Shown here piece by piece: positions 17,601 to 25,144 of a stretch of 48,336 nt of DNA (positions within the stretch are counted from its first letter, which is position 1; every line of letters starts with the position of its first letter). The stretch comes from JAPWJZ01 sp038247245 (GTDB lineage Bacteria > Pseudomonadota > Alphaproteobacteria > Micavibrionales > UBA2020). Made by a program: the position numbers and the translations under genes. The DNA lies in contig JBBRVE010000013.1 in assembly GCA_038247245.1 (NCBI GenBank), positions 1-48,336 of the forward strand, given 5' to 3'. The notes beneath the pieces are model-generated. The model had not been told where the DNA came from. It saw only the letters and a list, made by a program, of their open reading frames with translations, and did not search any database.

Positions 17601-18136
17601 TGGCGGCGGGCGTGGAGGCCCGAAATGCCGGCAGCTTCCTCCAGCACCATGCGGCGCTGGGTGGGTTTCGCGTTAATCATGTCGGCGACGCGGCCCTGAG
17701 AGACGAGGGCGGGGGAGTGGGAACCGATGGAGCTGTCGGCGAACAGCAGCTGGACATCGCGCATACGCACGGTCTTGCCGTTGACTTTATAAGTGGATCC
17801 CACATCGCGCTCGATCTTGCGCGAGACTTCGAGCTCGTCGGAGTCATTGATCTCGGCGGGGGCGGTGCGGTCGCGGTTGTCGAGATACAGGATGACTTCG
17901 GCGGTGTTGCGCGGCGGGCGCTGTTCGGTGCCATTGAAGATCACGTCTTCCATGCCGGCGGAGCGCATGCGTTTGGGCGAGTTTTCGCCCATCGCCCAGC
18001 GCAGAGCCTCCATGATGTTCGATTTACCGCAGCCGTTGGGGCCGACGATGCCGGTCAGGCCCGCGCCGATATCGAATTCGGTCGCTTCGACGAATGATTT
18101 AAAGCCGGTAAGGCGGAGTTTCTTGAACTGGACCAT
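14675..18136 (-). CDS. smc: Chromosome segregation ATPase SMC
   Basis: This 1153-residue protein has the full SMC layout. An N-terminal ATPase half carries the Walker A motif GPNGCGKSN (residues 32-40). A long coiled coil runs from about 170 to 490. The hinge domain lies at about 500-620 (FQPVIDLLNVD, then ALAVALGDDLQAAL). The returning coiled coil follows, and a C-terminal half carries the ABC signature LSGGEQT and the Walker B motif VLDEVDAPLD. SMC with ScpA/ScpB compacts and individualises chromosomes. No scpAB is in the window. The MVQFKKLRLTGFKSF start is the canonical N-terminus, so the ATG at 18136 is secure. The DsbA-like gene lies immediately upstream on the same strand, with six bases between them. 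Confidence 0.97.
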   Translation of the reverse strand: MVQFKKLRLTGFKSFVEATEFDIGAGLTGIVGPNGCGKSNIMEALRWAMGENSPKRMRSAGMEDVIFNGTEQRPPRNTAEVILYLDNRDRTAPAEINDSDELEVSRKIERDVGSTYKVNGKTVRMRDVQLLFADSSIGSHSPALVSQGRVADMINAKPTQRRMVLEEAAGISGLHARRHEAELKLKAAETNLLRVEDVLGAMNVQLEGLKKQARQASRYRNLSGHIQTAEGSLLYLKFQESQTAVTAALAAFDEAENAVRDRMLVVTELTTKQTEAAASLPQLRQSEAEAAAALQRLKLAYGGLESEERQVQEERTKSESLIAQFSADVAHENLQSAEAVETVARLTEENAKLESEAENQSGREESARITKEETQGTVEKIENELTVLTEEVASQDAQRHSVERQINDLERRLTQLQQRKESLEKMHNDLISATPARAEMDDIQLQIITAEQTYASATTALDSAETERAAADARAQETNEALQTVQRLFSQLTAEAEALRRILRNQQEGFQPVIDLLNVDTGLEKALAVALGDDLQAALDGDAPIFWRELPEYATVPALPGSAKPLTQYVRGPHALSRILSQIGIVDTSAEAESLMADLQPGQCLVTLDGGAWRWDGLTVSADAENAAAIRLEQKNRLADLDAQILTVQVQVDDARTASDAAKQARNAAADAVGSSRQHSRQSEEQLNGLRRRHSVLTNQLSEVTAKLAGLASSIENAAQEIDVVSTHLVEVRETHAALPDTAEARERVAALKVTLGENRQLLADSQAAHSEIRREGENRNRRISQIANDITSWNGRIERVALRLLELEDRIAQAQEVLDRLAERPAQIEAEKQSLMSHISDAETKRQDAADILISSETSANDLSRELRAVESALSDAKEARAMTQASVNTTQHTATGIEATIFEKFNCTPEELVAKLELVVAELGDVGSWQGKLERLLRERDNMGPVNLRAEVESQEISDTMNGMSTERDDLVAAIEKLREGINGLNKEARTRLLSAFDVVNTHFQKLFTRLFNGGAAYLKLVEAEDPLESGLEIYAQPPGKKNAVLSLLSGGEQTLTSIALIFAMFLTNPAPICVLDEVDAPLDESNVDRYCTLLEDLVKECATRFVVITHHRMTMARMDRLYGVTMSERGVSQLVSVDLKQHELGLEEAA

Positions 18137-18141
18137 CTGGA

Positions 18142-19098
18142 TTATTTACCCTTCTTCTTGAGGAGTTTTTCGACGATTTCATCGAAATCCTCGGGGTTTT
18201 TGTCGCCTTCCATTTGTTCGGCGCCGTTATTGAAGACAAAGGTGGGCGTCGCCTTGATCTTGTATTTCTGCTGGCCTTCCTGCATGCCGGACAGCAGGAA
18301 CTGCTGCAGCTGCGGGTTGGAAACACAAGTGTCGACATAAGCGGGTTCCATGCCCGCCAGCGCGCCCAGCTGTTTCAGGCCAACGAGGGGGTCGGTGCCC
18401 TTGATCCAGCTGCTCTGCTGCTTGAAGATGACCTCCACAAGCTGGAAATAACGAGAACGGTCGGTGCAACGCGCCATCATGGCGGCCTTCAGCGCGTGGG
18501 TATCGAGCGGGTAGTCGCGGAAGATCAGGCGCATTTTGCCGGTATCGATCAGGCGTTGTTTTACGATTGGCAGGATGTCGTTGTGGAAACGCGCGCAATG
18601 CGGGCAGGTCATGGATGCGTATTCGATGACGGTGACAGGCGCGTCAACATCTCCCAGCGAACGTTCGGCCAGTGCGTTATCCATATCCACATCCATCGCG
18701 GCGGAGGGGGCAAGGAGGCTGGAGCCTTCGGAAGAAGGAGCCGCGAACGGCGAACCGTTTTTCGGCGCGCTGCCTTCGGGCAGTGCGGGGAAGGATTCAG
18801 GGGTCAGTGAAACATCGGGTTTCTTTTCCGCAGTCTCTGCAGTCTTGGCGGCGTCGACCGCTTCCTTGTCGCCGGACAGGGGGGCGTCATCTCCCAGAAT
18901 GCTGTCGGCGCTGTGTTCGGTTTCCTCGGTTTTCGCCGTTTCTGTTTTTTCAGGTTCGGTCGAGGCGGCTGAAGCGGCGGGGGCTTCATTTGCGGCGGGC
19001 GTGCCGGTCTTTACAACTGATGTCGTTTTGGCAATGTAGATACCGAGGCCCGTAACGGCAAACAGCACCACCAGAAAAGTGATTACTTTATTGGACAT
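18142..19098 (-). CDS. Membrane-anchored DsbA-like thioredoxin-fold protein
   Basis: The 318 residues begin with one uncleaved-looking membrane helix (5-23). A long low-complexity linker of Ala, Glu, Thr, Ser and Pro follows (about 28-135). The DsbA/Com1-type thioredoxin-fold domain occupies 148-315. The active site is CPHC (Cys165 and Cys168) and the cis-Pro loop is KATPTFVF. It should act in the periplasm as a disulfide oxidase or isomerase; the CPHC motif is that of E. coli DsbA. The gene is directly upstream of smc in a shared orientation, an arrangement I believe recurs in Alphaproteobacteria. No dsbB-like gene is nearby. Confidence 0.88.
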   Translation of the reverse strand: MSNKVITFLVVLFAVTGLGIYIAKTTSVVKTGTPAANEAPAASAASTEPEKTETAKTEETEHSADSILGDDAPLSGDKEAVDAAKTAETAEKKPDVSLTPESFPALPEGSAPKNGSPFAAPSSEGSSLLAPSAAMDVDMDNALAERSLGDVDAPVTVIEYASMTCPHCARFHNDILPIVKQRLIDTGKMRLIFRDYPLDTHALKAAMMARCTDRSRYFQLVEVIFKQQSSWIKGTDPLVGLKQLGALAGMEPAYVDTCVSNPQLQQFLLSGMQEGQQKYKIKATPTFVFNNGAEQMEGDKNPEDFDEIVEKLLKKKGK

Positions 19099-19289
19099 AG
19101 GTGTTCCTTCGCATTCGGTCGTTTCTTTTTATATGTAAGAATCTGCGGAGATTATATGCTCTTAATCGTAGAAAATGCAATATTGGTTCCAGGGTTATGT
19201 GCAGTTAATCGGGATTATTTTCAAGGTTTTAGGTGAGCAAAGAGGCTTAAAATCTTGTATAAGAAACGAAAATGGAATATATCATCGCT

Positions 19290-20108
19290 ATGAAAAATAA
19301 ATTCGTGAAAATGCATGGGCTTGGCAACGACTTCGCTATCTTTGACGGCAGGTCGAAGAAGGTATCCATGCCTGTGAAAACAATCAAAAAACTGGGTGAC
19401 CGCAACACTGGCATCGGTTTCGACCAACTGATCGTGATAGAAAAACCGAAGCGCAATGGCGCGGATGCCTTCATGCGTATCTACAATAACGACGGCAGCG
19501 AAGTCGGTGCCTGCGGAAATGCGACAAGATGCGTAGGCAAGTGGCTGATAAAAGAGAAAAAAAAGAAGGTCGTGACCATCGATACGCGCGGCGCACGCCT
19601 GTCCGCCACGATGAAGGGCGAAAAACTGACCGTCGATATGGGCCCGGTTAACCTTGAATGGCAGCAAATCCCACTAATCCAAGAGGAAGATACGCTTTCT
19701 GTGCCCGTAACGGCAGGGCCGCTGCAATCGGCGGTCGCGGTCAATGTGGGCAACCCCCATGCCGTGTTTTTCATGGACGATGTGGAGGGCTTCGCGCTGG
19801 CGCTGCATGGGCCGAAGGTGGAAAACGACCCGATCTTCCCTGAAAAGGTGAATGTTGAAATCGCGGCCATCACCGGCAAAAACAAAATCCGCATGCGCGT
19901 CTGGGAGCGGGGGGTGGGCATTACCCGCGCCTGTGGCACCGGCGCCTGCGCCGTAGCCGTCGCCGCCGTGCGCAAGGGGCTGACCGGACGCAAAGTATCG
20001 GTTGAACTCGACGGCGGCATTCTGGATATTGAGTGGCGCGCATCCGACAACCATGTTCTGATGACCGGCGCAGTTGCGGAAGTCTACCGGGGCGAAGTTG
20101 AGTTATGA
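19290..20108 (+). CDS. dapF: Diaminopimelate epimerase
   Basis: This enzyme converts LL- to meso-diaminopimelate for lysine and peptidoglycan synthesis in the cytoplasm. Both catalytic cysteines are present: Cys75 in GACGNATRC and Cys215 in RACGTGACA. The N-terminal signature KFVKMHGLGNDF is also there. I chose the ATG at 19290 (272 residues), because homologues start close to this motif. An ATG at 19272 would add six residues, and neither has a strong ribosome binding site. The last four bases overlap the start of mtaB (ATGA), so the two genes form an operon, a common pairing in Alphaproteobacteria. Confidence 0.96.
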   Translation: MKNKFVKMHGLGNDFAIFDGRSKKVSMPVKTIKKLGDRNTGIGFDQLIVIEKPKRNGADAFMRIYNNDGSEVGACGNATRCVGKWLIKEKKKKVVTIDTRGARLSATMKGEKLTVDMGPVNLEWQQIPLIQEEDTLSVPVTAGPLQSAVAVNVGNPHAVFFMDDVEGFALALHGPKVENDPIFPEKVNVEIAAITGKNKIRMRVWERGVGITRACGTGACAVAVAAVRKGLTGRKVSVELDGGILDIEWRASDNHVLMTGAVAEVYRGEVEL

Positions 20109-21430
20109 CACCACACGACCATGAACACAAAGAGCAGGTGATCGAACTGCCCGATGCCGAGACGCAGCTGGCGCGTCAGGCGGGCAATGGTCCGCGCGTG
20201 GTCACGTTCGGCTGCCGCCTGAATATATATGAATCCGAAGTCATGAAGGATCACGCGACCAAGGCGGGCCTGAATGACGCGATTATCATCAACACTTGCG
20301 CCGTGACATCCGAAGCCGAGCGTCAGGCGCGGCAGGCGATCCGCCGCGCGCGCCGCGAAAACCCCGATGCGCGCATCATCGTGACCGGCTGCGGCGCGCA
20401 GGTGAACCCGAAATCCTATGCCGACATGCCCGAGGTTAATCAGGTGATCGGCAACGACCTGAAGCTGAAAGCCGAAACCTGGGCGCAGCCCGCAACCGAG
20501 CGCGTGATCGTGAACGACATCATGTCGGTCAAGGAAACCGCGCGCCACATGATTTCCGGTTTTGAATCCCATGCCCGTGCATTCGTGCAGGTGCAAAACG
20601 GCTGCGACCACCGCTGCACATTCTGCATCATCCCCTTTGGCCGCGGTAATTCGCGCTCGGTGCCGATGGGCGAGATTGTGGAACAGGTGAAGAAACTGGT
20701 CGCGGGCGGATACCACGAAGTTGTCCTGACGGGTGTCGATATCACATCCTACGGCCCCGATCTTCCCGGCCAGCCGCGCCTCGGGCAAATGATCCGCCGT
20801 CTGCTGGCATTGGTGCCTGACCTGCCGCGTTTGCGCCTGTCGTCCCTCGACCCTGTCGAGATTGATGACGACCTGTGGCAGATCATCGCCGATGAACCGC
20901 GCTTTATGCCGCATCTGCATATCTCGATGCAGGCGGGCGATGATATGGTGCTGAAGCGCATGAAGCGCCGCCACCTGCGCCATCACCTGATGGAAATTTG
21001 CGACCGCGCGCGCACCCTGCGCCCCGATATCGTGTTCGGTGCAGATATCATCGCGGGCTTTCCGACCGAAACGGACGAAATGTTCGACAACACGCTGAAG
21101 GCCGTCACCGAATGCGACCTGACCTTCCTGCACGTCTTCCCCTACAGCCCGCGCCCCGGCACGCCCGCAGCCAGGATGCCGCAGGTGCCGGGCGACATCC
21201 GCAAGGCGCGCGCGAAAATCTTGCGCGAAGTGGGGGCGGTTCAGGTCGACAAACACCTCGCCACGCTGGTCGGCAAAACCTTGCCTGTGCTGGCCGAAAA
21301 GGGTAATAAAGGCCGCACGGAATATTTCAGCGAAGTCGCGTTTGATACGGATGTCAAATCGGGTGAGCTTCTAAATGTCAAACTGGTTTCTTTTGAAAAT
21401 GGCGTGTTACAGGGCAAAATCGCATCCTAA
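20105..21430 (+). CDS. mtaB: tRNA t6A37 methylthiotransferase
   Basis: This 441-residue radical-SAM methylthiotransferase adds a methylthio group to C2 of t6A at position 37 of ANN-decoding tRNAs. The N-terminal MTTase domain carries cysteines 37 (TFGCRLN), 65 (INTCAV) and 96 (TGCGAQ) for the auxiliary cluster. The radical-SAM cluster motif is CDHRCTFC (Cys167, 171, 174). A TRAM-like end follows after about residue 375. The sequence fits MtaB rather than MiaB or RimO in the motif TFGCRLNIYES and in the GxxxVxLTGVDITSYG segment. It is translationally coupled to dapF. The inverted-repeat GIY-YIG element begins one base after its stop codon. Confidence 0.94.
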   Translation: MTPHDHEHKEQVIELPDAETQLARQAGNGPRVVTFGCRLNIYESEVMKDHATKAGLNDAIIINTCAVTSEAERQARQAIRRARRENPDARIIVTGCGAQVNPKSYADMPEVNQVIGNDLKLKAETWAQPATERVIVNDIMSVKETARHMISGFESHARAFVQVQNGCDHRCTFCIIPFGRGNSRSVPMGEIVEQVKKLVAGGYHEVVLTGVDITSYGPDLPGQPRLGQMIRRLLALVPDLPRLRLSSLDPVEIDDDLWQIIADEPRFMPHLHISMQAGDDMVLKRMKRRHLRHHLMEICDRARTLRPDIVFGADIIAGFPTETDEMFDNTLKAVTECDLTFLHVFPYSPRPGTPAARMPQVPGDIRKARAKILREVGAVQVDKHLATLVGKTLPVLAEKGNKGRTEYFSEVAFDTDVKSGELLNVKLVSFENGVLQGKIAS

Positions 21431-21431
21431 G

Positions 21432-21487
21432 CCGTCATGCCCGCCTTGCGCGGGCATCCAGTAGCGTGTCCACGCGTCATATGACTC
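21432..21487 (+). repeat. Left inverted repeat of the GIY-YIG element
   Basis: It runs from CCGTCATGCCCGCC to CATATGACTC. The palindrome arms are at 21437-21444 and 21450-21457. It differs from the reverse complement of the right copy at about four positions. Confidence 0.85.
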
Positions 21488-21494
21488 AAAAAAC

Positions 21495-21788
21495 ATGACA
21501 GACAAGTAATTTTACGTCTATATTCTGGCCAGCGGTAAAAACGGGACTTTTTATGTCGGCGTCACTTCCGATCTCGTGAAACGTATCTGGCAACACAAGA
21601 ATGAAGTTGTCGAAAGTTTCACAAAAAAATATGGCGTAAAGACACTCGTTTATTACGAAATTTTTGCCGATGCCGAAAACGCTATCCGCCGCGAAAAGCG
21701 TTTGAAAAAATGGTCGCGTGTGTCAAAGCTGCAAGCGATTGAGGAAATGAACCCGGAGTGGAGAGACCTGTATGAAGGACTCATATGA
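21495..21788 (+). pseudogene. GIY-YIG endonuclease-domain gene with premature stop
   Basis: Read from the ATG at 21495 the frame gives MTDK, then TAA (21507-21509), then FYVYILASGKNGTFYVGVTSD and on to TGA at 21786. The full frame would encode 97 codons, the normal size of small YhbQ-type GIY-YIG proteins. After the stop all expected landmarks are present: the VYI and YVG strands, the Arg helix (LVKRIWQHK), YYE and the basic REKRLKKW segment. No ATG, GTG or TTG lies between the TAA and the catalytic strands. The next possible start (GTG 21576) would lose the GIY-YIG motif. It is therefore probably inactivated by a single nonsense change, unless this is a sequencing error or an unusual start such as ATT is used. 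Confidence 0.75.
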
Positions 21789-21833
21789 CGCGCGGACGCG
21801 CTTCTGGATGCCCGCGCAAGGCGGGCATGACGG
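21778..21833 (-). repeat. Right inverted repeat of the GIY-YIG element
   Basis: It is the reverse-complement partner of 21432-21487, with palindrome arms at 21808-21815 and 21821-21828. It contains the last codons and stop of the GIY-YIG frame and ends nine bases before the ftsY start codon, so it may provide or disturb ftsY leader structure. Confidence 0.85.
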
Positions 21834-21842
21834 GGTAGGGAC

Positions 21843-22838
21843 ATGATCTGGTTCCTCAAGAAAAAAGACACGACAACCGCCAAGCCGATGGATGCGGAGC
21901 GGTCGAAGAAGGGCTGGTTCACGCGGCTGAAGGAACAGCTGTCGCAATCGTCGGAAAAAATCACCAAGGGCGTGACGGAAATTTTCACGACGCGCAAGCT
22001 GGACGCGCAGACGCTGGAGGAGCTGGAGGAATTGCTGATCTCCGCCGACCTTGGCCCCGCGACCGCCGCGAAACTGGTGGCGGGCATTTCGAAGGAACGG
22101 TTCGGCAAGGAAGTATCGCCCGAAGAAATCCGCAAGGCGCTGGGGGAGGAGATCGAGAAAATCCTCGCCCCCGCAGAAAAACAATTATTCGGCACATATG
22201 CGAAGCCCTATGTCATCCTCGTCTGCGGCGTGAACGGCACGGGCAAGACGACGACCATCGGCAAGCTGGGCGCGCAGTTCAAGAACGAAGGCCGCAAGGT
22301 GATGATGGCAGCGGGCGATACATTCCGCGCGGCAGCCGTCGAGCAGCTGAAGGTCTGGGCCGACCGCATCAAATGCCCGATCGTATCAAAAGAAGAGGGC
22401 GCGGATGCCGCCGCCCTGGTGTTCGAGGCGATGGATCGCGCGATGGCGGAAGACGTCGATGTGCTGATGATCGACACCGCCGGACGCCTGCAAAACAAAA
22501 CCAACCTGATGGAAGAGCTTGCCAAGATCGTGCGCATCATCCAGCGCAAGAACCCCGATGCGCCCCATGCGACGCTGCTGGTGCTGGACGCGACCGTTGG
22601 CCAGAACGCGCATAGCCAGCTGGAGCAATTCAAGCAAATGGTTAACATAACCGGCCTGATCGTCACAAAACTCGACGGAACGGCCAAGGGCGGGGTGCTG
22701 GTATCGCTTGTCGAAAGATTTGGTTTACCAGTTCATGCTATAGGTATAGGTGAGGGCATGGATGATCTGCGGCCGTTTGTGGCCGAAGACTATGCCGCTG
22801 GATTAACGGGGTTAGACGAAATTGCTCACCGGAATTAA
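21843..22838 (+). CDS. ftsY: Signal recognition particle receptor FtsY
   Basis: This 331-residue SRP-receptor GTPase docks Ffh-ribosome complexes at the inner membrane. The NG domain is complete. The four-helix N region spans about 25-115, G1 is GVNGTGKTTT (129-138), DTFRAAA is at 159-165, DTAGR at 211-215 and TKLDGTAKGG at 275-284. The acidic A domain of enterobacterial FtsY is missing; only a short basic/aromatic N-terminus (MIWFLKKK) is present, typical of short alphaproteobacterial forms. A GGGGTAGGG sequence before the ATG serves as ribosome binding site and directly abuts the inverted repeat of the GIY-YIG element. Confidence 0.96.
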   Translation: MIWFLKKKDTTTAKPMDAERSKKGWFTRLKEQLSQSSEKITKGVTEIFTTRKLDAQTLEELEELLISADLGPATAAKLVAGISKERFGKEVSPEEIRKALGEEIEKILAPAEKQLFGTYAKPYVILVCGVNGTGKTTTIGKLGAQFKNEGRKVMMAAGDTFRAAAVEQLKVWADRIKCPIVSKEEGADAAALVFEAMDRAMAEDVDVLMIDTAGRLQNKTNLMEELAKIVRIIQRKNPDAPHATLLVLDATVGQNAHSQLEQFKQMVNITGLIVTKLDGTAKGGVLVSLVERFGLPVHAIGIGEGMDDLRPFVAEDYAAGLTGLDEIAHRN

Positions 22839-22866
22839 AGGACCATCACCGATCCGCGACGGCCTG

Positions 22867-24348
22867 ATGACGACCAAAGGCTTTCGCGATCCTGAAAAGG
22901 CGCTGAACTGGGTCAACGAAATTTACCAGGCCAACGTCAATTACCTGCGCCATGCTTTCGATTTGTATTCGCAAGGGCAGGAGATGGACACGCGCGTGCG
23001 CGCGAATTACCCCTATGTGATGATCAGCACGACCAAGGGGCCTTCGGTCGATAACCGCTTGTCCTACGGCTTCATATCGCATCCGGGCACATATTCCACA
23101 ACATTGACCCGCCCCGACCTGTACCGCAATTACTACCTTGAACAATTCACGCTGCTGCTGACCAACCACCCGCAGGCCGAATTGCTGGTTGGCGTCAGCG
23201 AAATGCCGATCCCGCTGCATTTTGCGCTGGGCGACAAATTCCACCTCGAGCGCGACCTGACGCCCGACCATATCGCGCATTTGCCGATGCTGTTCGACCA
23301 GCCCGACCTTGCCAGCATGGATGATGAAATCCCGAATGGCCGCCATGAAGTGAAGGCGGGCGAACCCGGTCCGCTTGCGCTGTTCACCGCGCCGCGCGTT
23401 GACCTGAGCCTGCAACGCCTGAAGCATTACACCGGCACATCGGCGGAACACTTCCAGAAATTCGTTCTGTTCACCAACTATCAATTCTATGTCGATGAAT
23501 TCATCCGCGACTGCCATGCATTGATGGCGAAGGCCGAAGACGGCCCCGAGCACGGGCAGGACCAGTACACCGCCTTTGTCGAACCCGGCAACATGATCAC
23601 GCAAAACGCGAACCTGCCCGCTGAAAAAGTGGACGACGGTAAAAAACCGCCGCGCCTGCCACAGATGCCCGCATACCACCTGAAACGTAAAGACGGCACG
23701 GGCATCACGCTGATCAATATCGGCGTCGGCCCGTCAAACGCGAAAACGATCACCGACCACGTTGCCGTCTTGCGCTCCCATACATGGCTGATGCTCGGCC
23801 ATTGCGCGGGCCTGCGCAATTCGCAGAAGCTGGGCGATTACGTGCTGTCGCATGGTTATGTGCGCTTTGACGGGGTGCTGGATAACGCAGTTCCCCCTTG
23901 GGTCCCGATCCCCGCGCTGTCGGAGGTGCAGGTTGCGCTCGAACAGTCGGTGGCGGAAGTCACGGGCTTCAAGGGCTATGACCTGAAAAAAATCATGCGC
24001 ACCGGAACGGTCGCAACCGTTTCCGACCGTAACTGGGAATTGTGGGAACAAAAAGTCCCCGTGCAGCAGCTCAGCCAGTCGCGCGCCGTTGCGCTCGACA
24101 TGGAATCTGCAACCATCTGCACGAATGGTTTCCGTTTCCGTGTGCCCTACGGCACGTTGCTATGTGTGTCGGACAAACCGCTGCACGGCCAGCTGAAACT
24201 GCCCGGCATGGCGGATACTTTCTACCGCGAACGCGTCGACCAGCACTTGAAGATCGGCGTGCTGACGATGGAAAAAATCCGTGCGATGGGGGCAGGGCGG
24301 TTGCACAGCCGCAAGCTGCGCAGCTTTACCGAGGTTGCGTTCCTTTAA
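22867..24348 (+). CDS. amn: AMP nucleosidase
   Basis: This 493-residue cytoplasmic enzyme hydrolyses AMP to adenine and ribose 5-phosphate. An N-terminal AMP-nucleosidase-specific domain (about 1-170) is followed by a phosphorylase-type catalytic domain. Visible landmarks include LINIGVGPSNAKT (about 285-297), LMLGHCAGLRNSQ, the nucleoside-binding ALDMESA and the catalytic-Asp loop CVSDKPLHGQLK. I chose the ATG at 22867, since the following residues align with the E. coli start. A TTG at 22822 would overlap ftsY by 17 bases. It lies 28 bp after ftsY and is probably read through from it. Confidence 0.93.
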   Translation: MTTKGFRDPEKALNWVNEIYQANVNYLRHAFDLYSQGQEMDTRVRANYPYVMISTTKGPSVDNRLSYGFISHPGTYSTTLTRPDLYRNYYLEQFTLLLTNHPQAELLVGVSEMPIPLHFALGDKFHLERDLTPDHIAHLPMLFDQPDLASMDDEIPNGRHEVKAGEPGPLALFTAPRVDLSLQRLKHYTGTSAEHFQKFVLFTNYQFYVDEFIRDCHALMAKAEDGPEHGQDQYTAFVEPGNMITQNANLPAEKVDDGKKPPRLPQMPAYHLKRKDGTGITLINIGVGPSNAKTITDHVAVLRSHTWLMLGHCAGLRNSQKLGDYVLSHGYVRFDGVLDNAVPPWVPIPALSEVQVALEQSVAEVTGFKGYDLKKIMRTGTVATVSDRNWELWEQKVPVQQLSQSRAVALDMESATICTNGFRFRVPYGTLLCVSDKPLHGQLKLPGMADTFYRERVDQHLKIGVLTMEKIRAMGAGRLHSRKLRSFTEVAFL

Positions 24349-24397
24349 ATTATTTCATGTTAAATAACTGAATATATTATATATTTTTAATATCAAT

Positions 24398-24426
24398 TTG
24401 ACATAACATATGATTTGGGTATATAA
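24398..24426 (+). promoter_or_regulatory. Sigma-70-like promoter for the 24542 gene
   Basis: TTGACA (24398-24403) stands 16-18 bp before overlapping TATATA/TATAAA hexamers. It predicts an unusually long leader of about 110 nt before the ATG at 24542. It shares the TTGACATA octamer with five other promoters in the window. Confidence 0.6.
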
Positions 24427-24541
24427 ATGATCTCGTGAACGCTACTCGGCAGCGCGGTTTTCCGGTCATATTGTTTCTCGCCTGCCTCTACCCTTCGTTC
24501 ATAAAACAGCCTCGAAAAACGAATTCAGGAGAGGTCTGCTT

Positions 24542-24892
24542 ATGCTGAAATCCAACAATGTGCGTTTGCTTTTGAAAGACATCGAAAACATTACCCATGC
24601 TGTGCCGGTCAACGACGATATGACCGCGCAGTCCGGCCTTCAGGGAGAGTCGCTGGGCGACAGCCTGAACGATGCCAGGGATACGCTGGAGAGGTTAGGG
24701 GCAACCGAAAGCGTTTCGACCGTCAGAGCGGATGGCGAGCGATTTTTTGTGGCGAAAAGCATTACGGAGATTTTCACGCTTGCCGCGGACGCAGCGCGCA
24801 CTGGTGCGCCGGTCGTTGACATGGCGAATGACAGCGGCGAACAAGCCATTGTGAGCAAGGCCGCTGCGGCCAAGCAAAGCCGGAAACGCTAA
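24542..24892 (+). CDS. Hypothetical protein (116 aa)
   Basis: This small soluble acidic-to-neutral protein of 116 residues begins MLKSNNVRLLLKDIENI. It has two predicted helical stretches (about 38-52 and 68-90) and a basic C-terminal tail (KAAAAKQSRKR). There is no signal peptide, membrane helix or known motif. A strong ribosome binding site (CAGGAGAGG) precedes the ATG by about ten bases, and a consensus promoter lies about 110 nt upstream, so I think it is expressed. The long leader could hold regulation. Confidence 0.65.
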   Translation: MLKSNNVRLLLKDIENITHAVPVNDDMTAQSGLQGESLGDSLNDARDTLERLGATESVSTVRADGERFFVAKSITEIFTLAADAARTGAPVVDMANDSGEQAIVSKAAAAKQSRKR

Positions 24893-24906
24893 CCCGACAA
24901 AGTATG

Positions 24907-24978
24907 CTCCGCTATTGCGCCGGCACACCCGCCGTTGGCGGGGCTATGCCCTGTTCGACCCTGCGTAGCTGTGCGGAG
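24907..24978. other. Possible structured region downstream of the 116-aa gene
   Basis: CTCCGC (24907-24912) can pair with GCGGAG (24973-24978), enclosing a perfect hairpin CCCGCC-GTT-GGCGGG (24928-24942). It could be a terminator-like structure without a U-tract or a structured RNA element. This rests only on base-pairing potential. Confidence 0.3.
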
Positions 24979-25084
24979 TGAAAATCATGTTGTAATTGAT
25001 GCCGCCGCAATTACCCTTGATGGCGCGTATATTCGTGCTTCGTGCGCCAAGATCAATACTGTGATTTCAGTGGGTTATCAAATA

Positions 25085-25113
25085 TTGACATAATGCTACA
25101 AACGTCGCACAAT
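25085..25113 (+). promoter_or_regulatory. Promoter for the 25145 gene
   Basis: TTGACA (25085-25090) is followed after 17 bp by CACAAT (25108-25113). The predicted start of transcription near 25120 lies after the alternative ATG at 25112, supporting the ATG at 25145 with a leader of about 25 nt. Confidence 0.55.
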
Positions 25114-25144
25114 GCGCACAAATCAAACCAATAAAGGTGTGCGC

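Larger units (their letters stand above)
21432..21833. mobile_element. 402-bp inverted-repeat element carrying a GIY-YIG gene remnant
   Basis: Two 56-bp inverted repeats (21432-21487 and 21778-21833) match in about 52 positions and bracket a single GIY-YIG ORF. Each repeat contains an internal palindrome ATGCCCGC-loop-GCGGGCAT. The ORF starts seven bases after the left repeat and its stop codon lies inside the right repeat, so gene and repeats form one compact unit. I see no clear target-site duplication. The element sits exactly between the mtaB stop and the ftsY start. Confidence 0.7.

Noticed and set aside
20084..21256. 390-codon minus-strand frame
   Set aside because: It is the antisense shadow of mtaB, with His/Ala/Arg-rich composition and no recognisable domain.
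21432..21833. CRISPR array or phage attachment site reading of the repeats
   Set aside because: There are only two copies in inverted orientation with one ORF between them, no spacers, no integrase and no tRNA.
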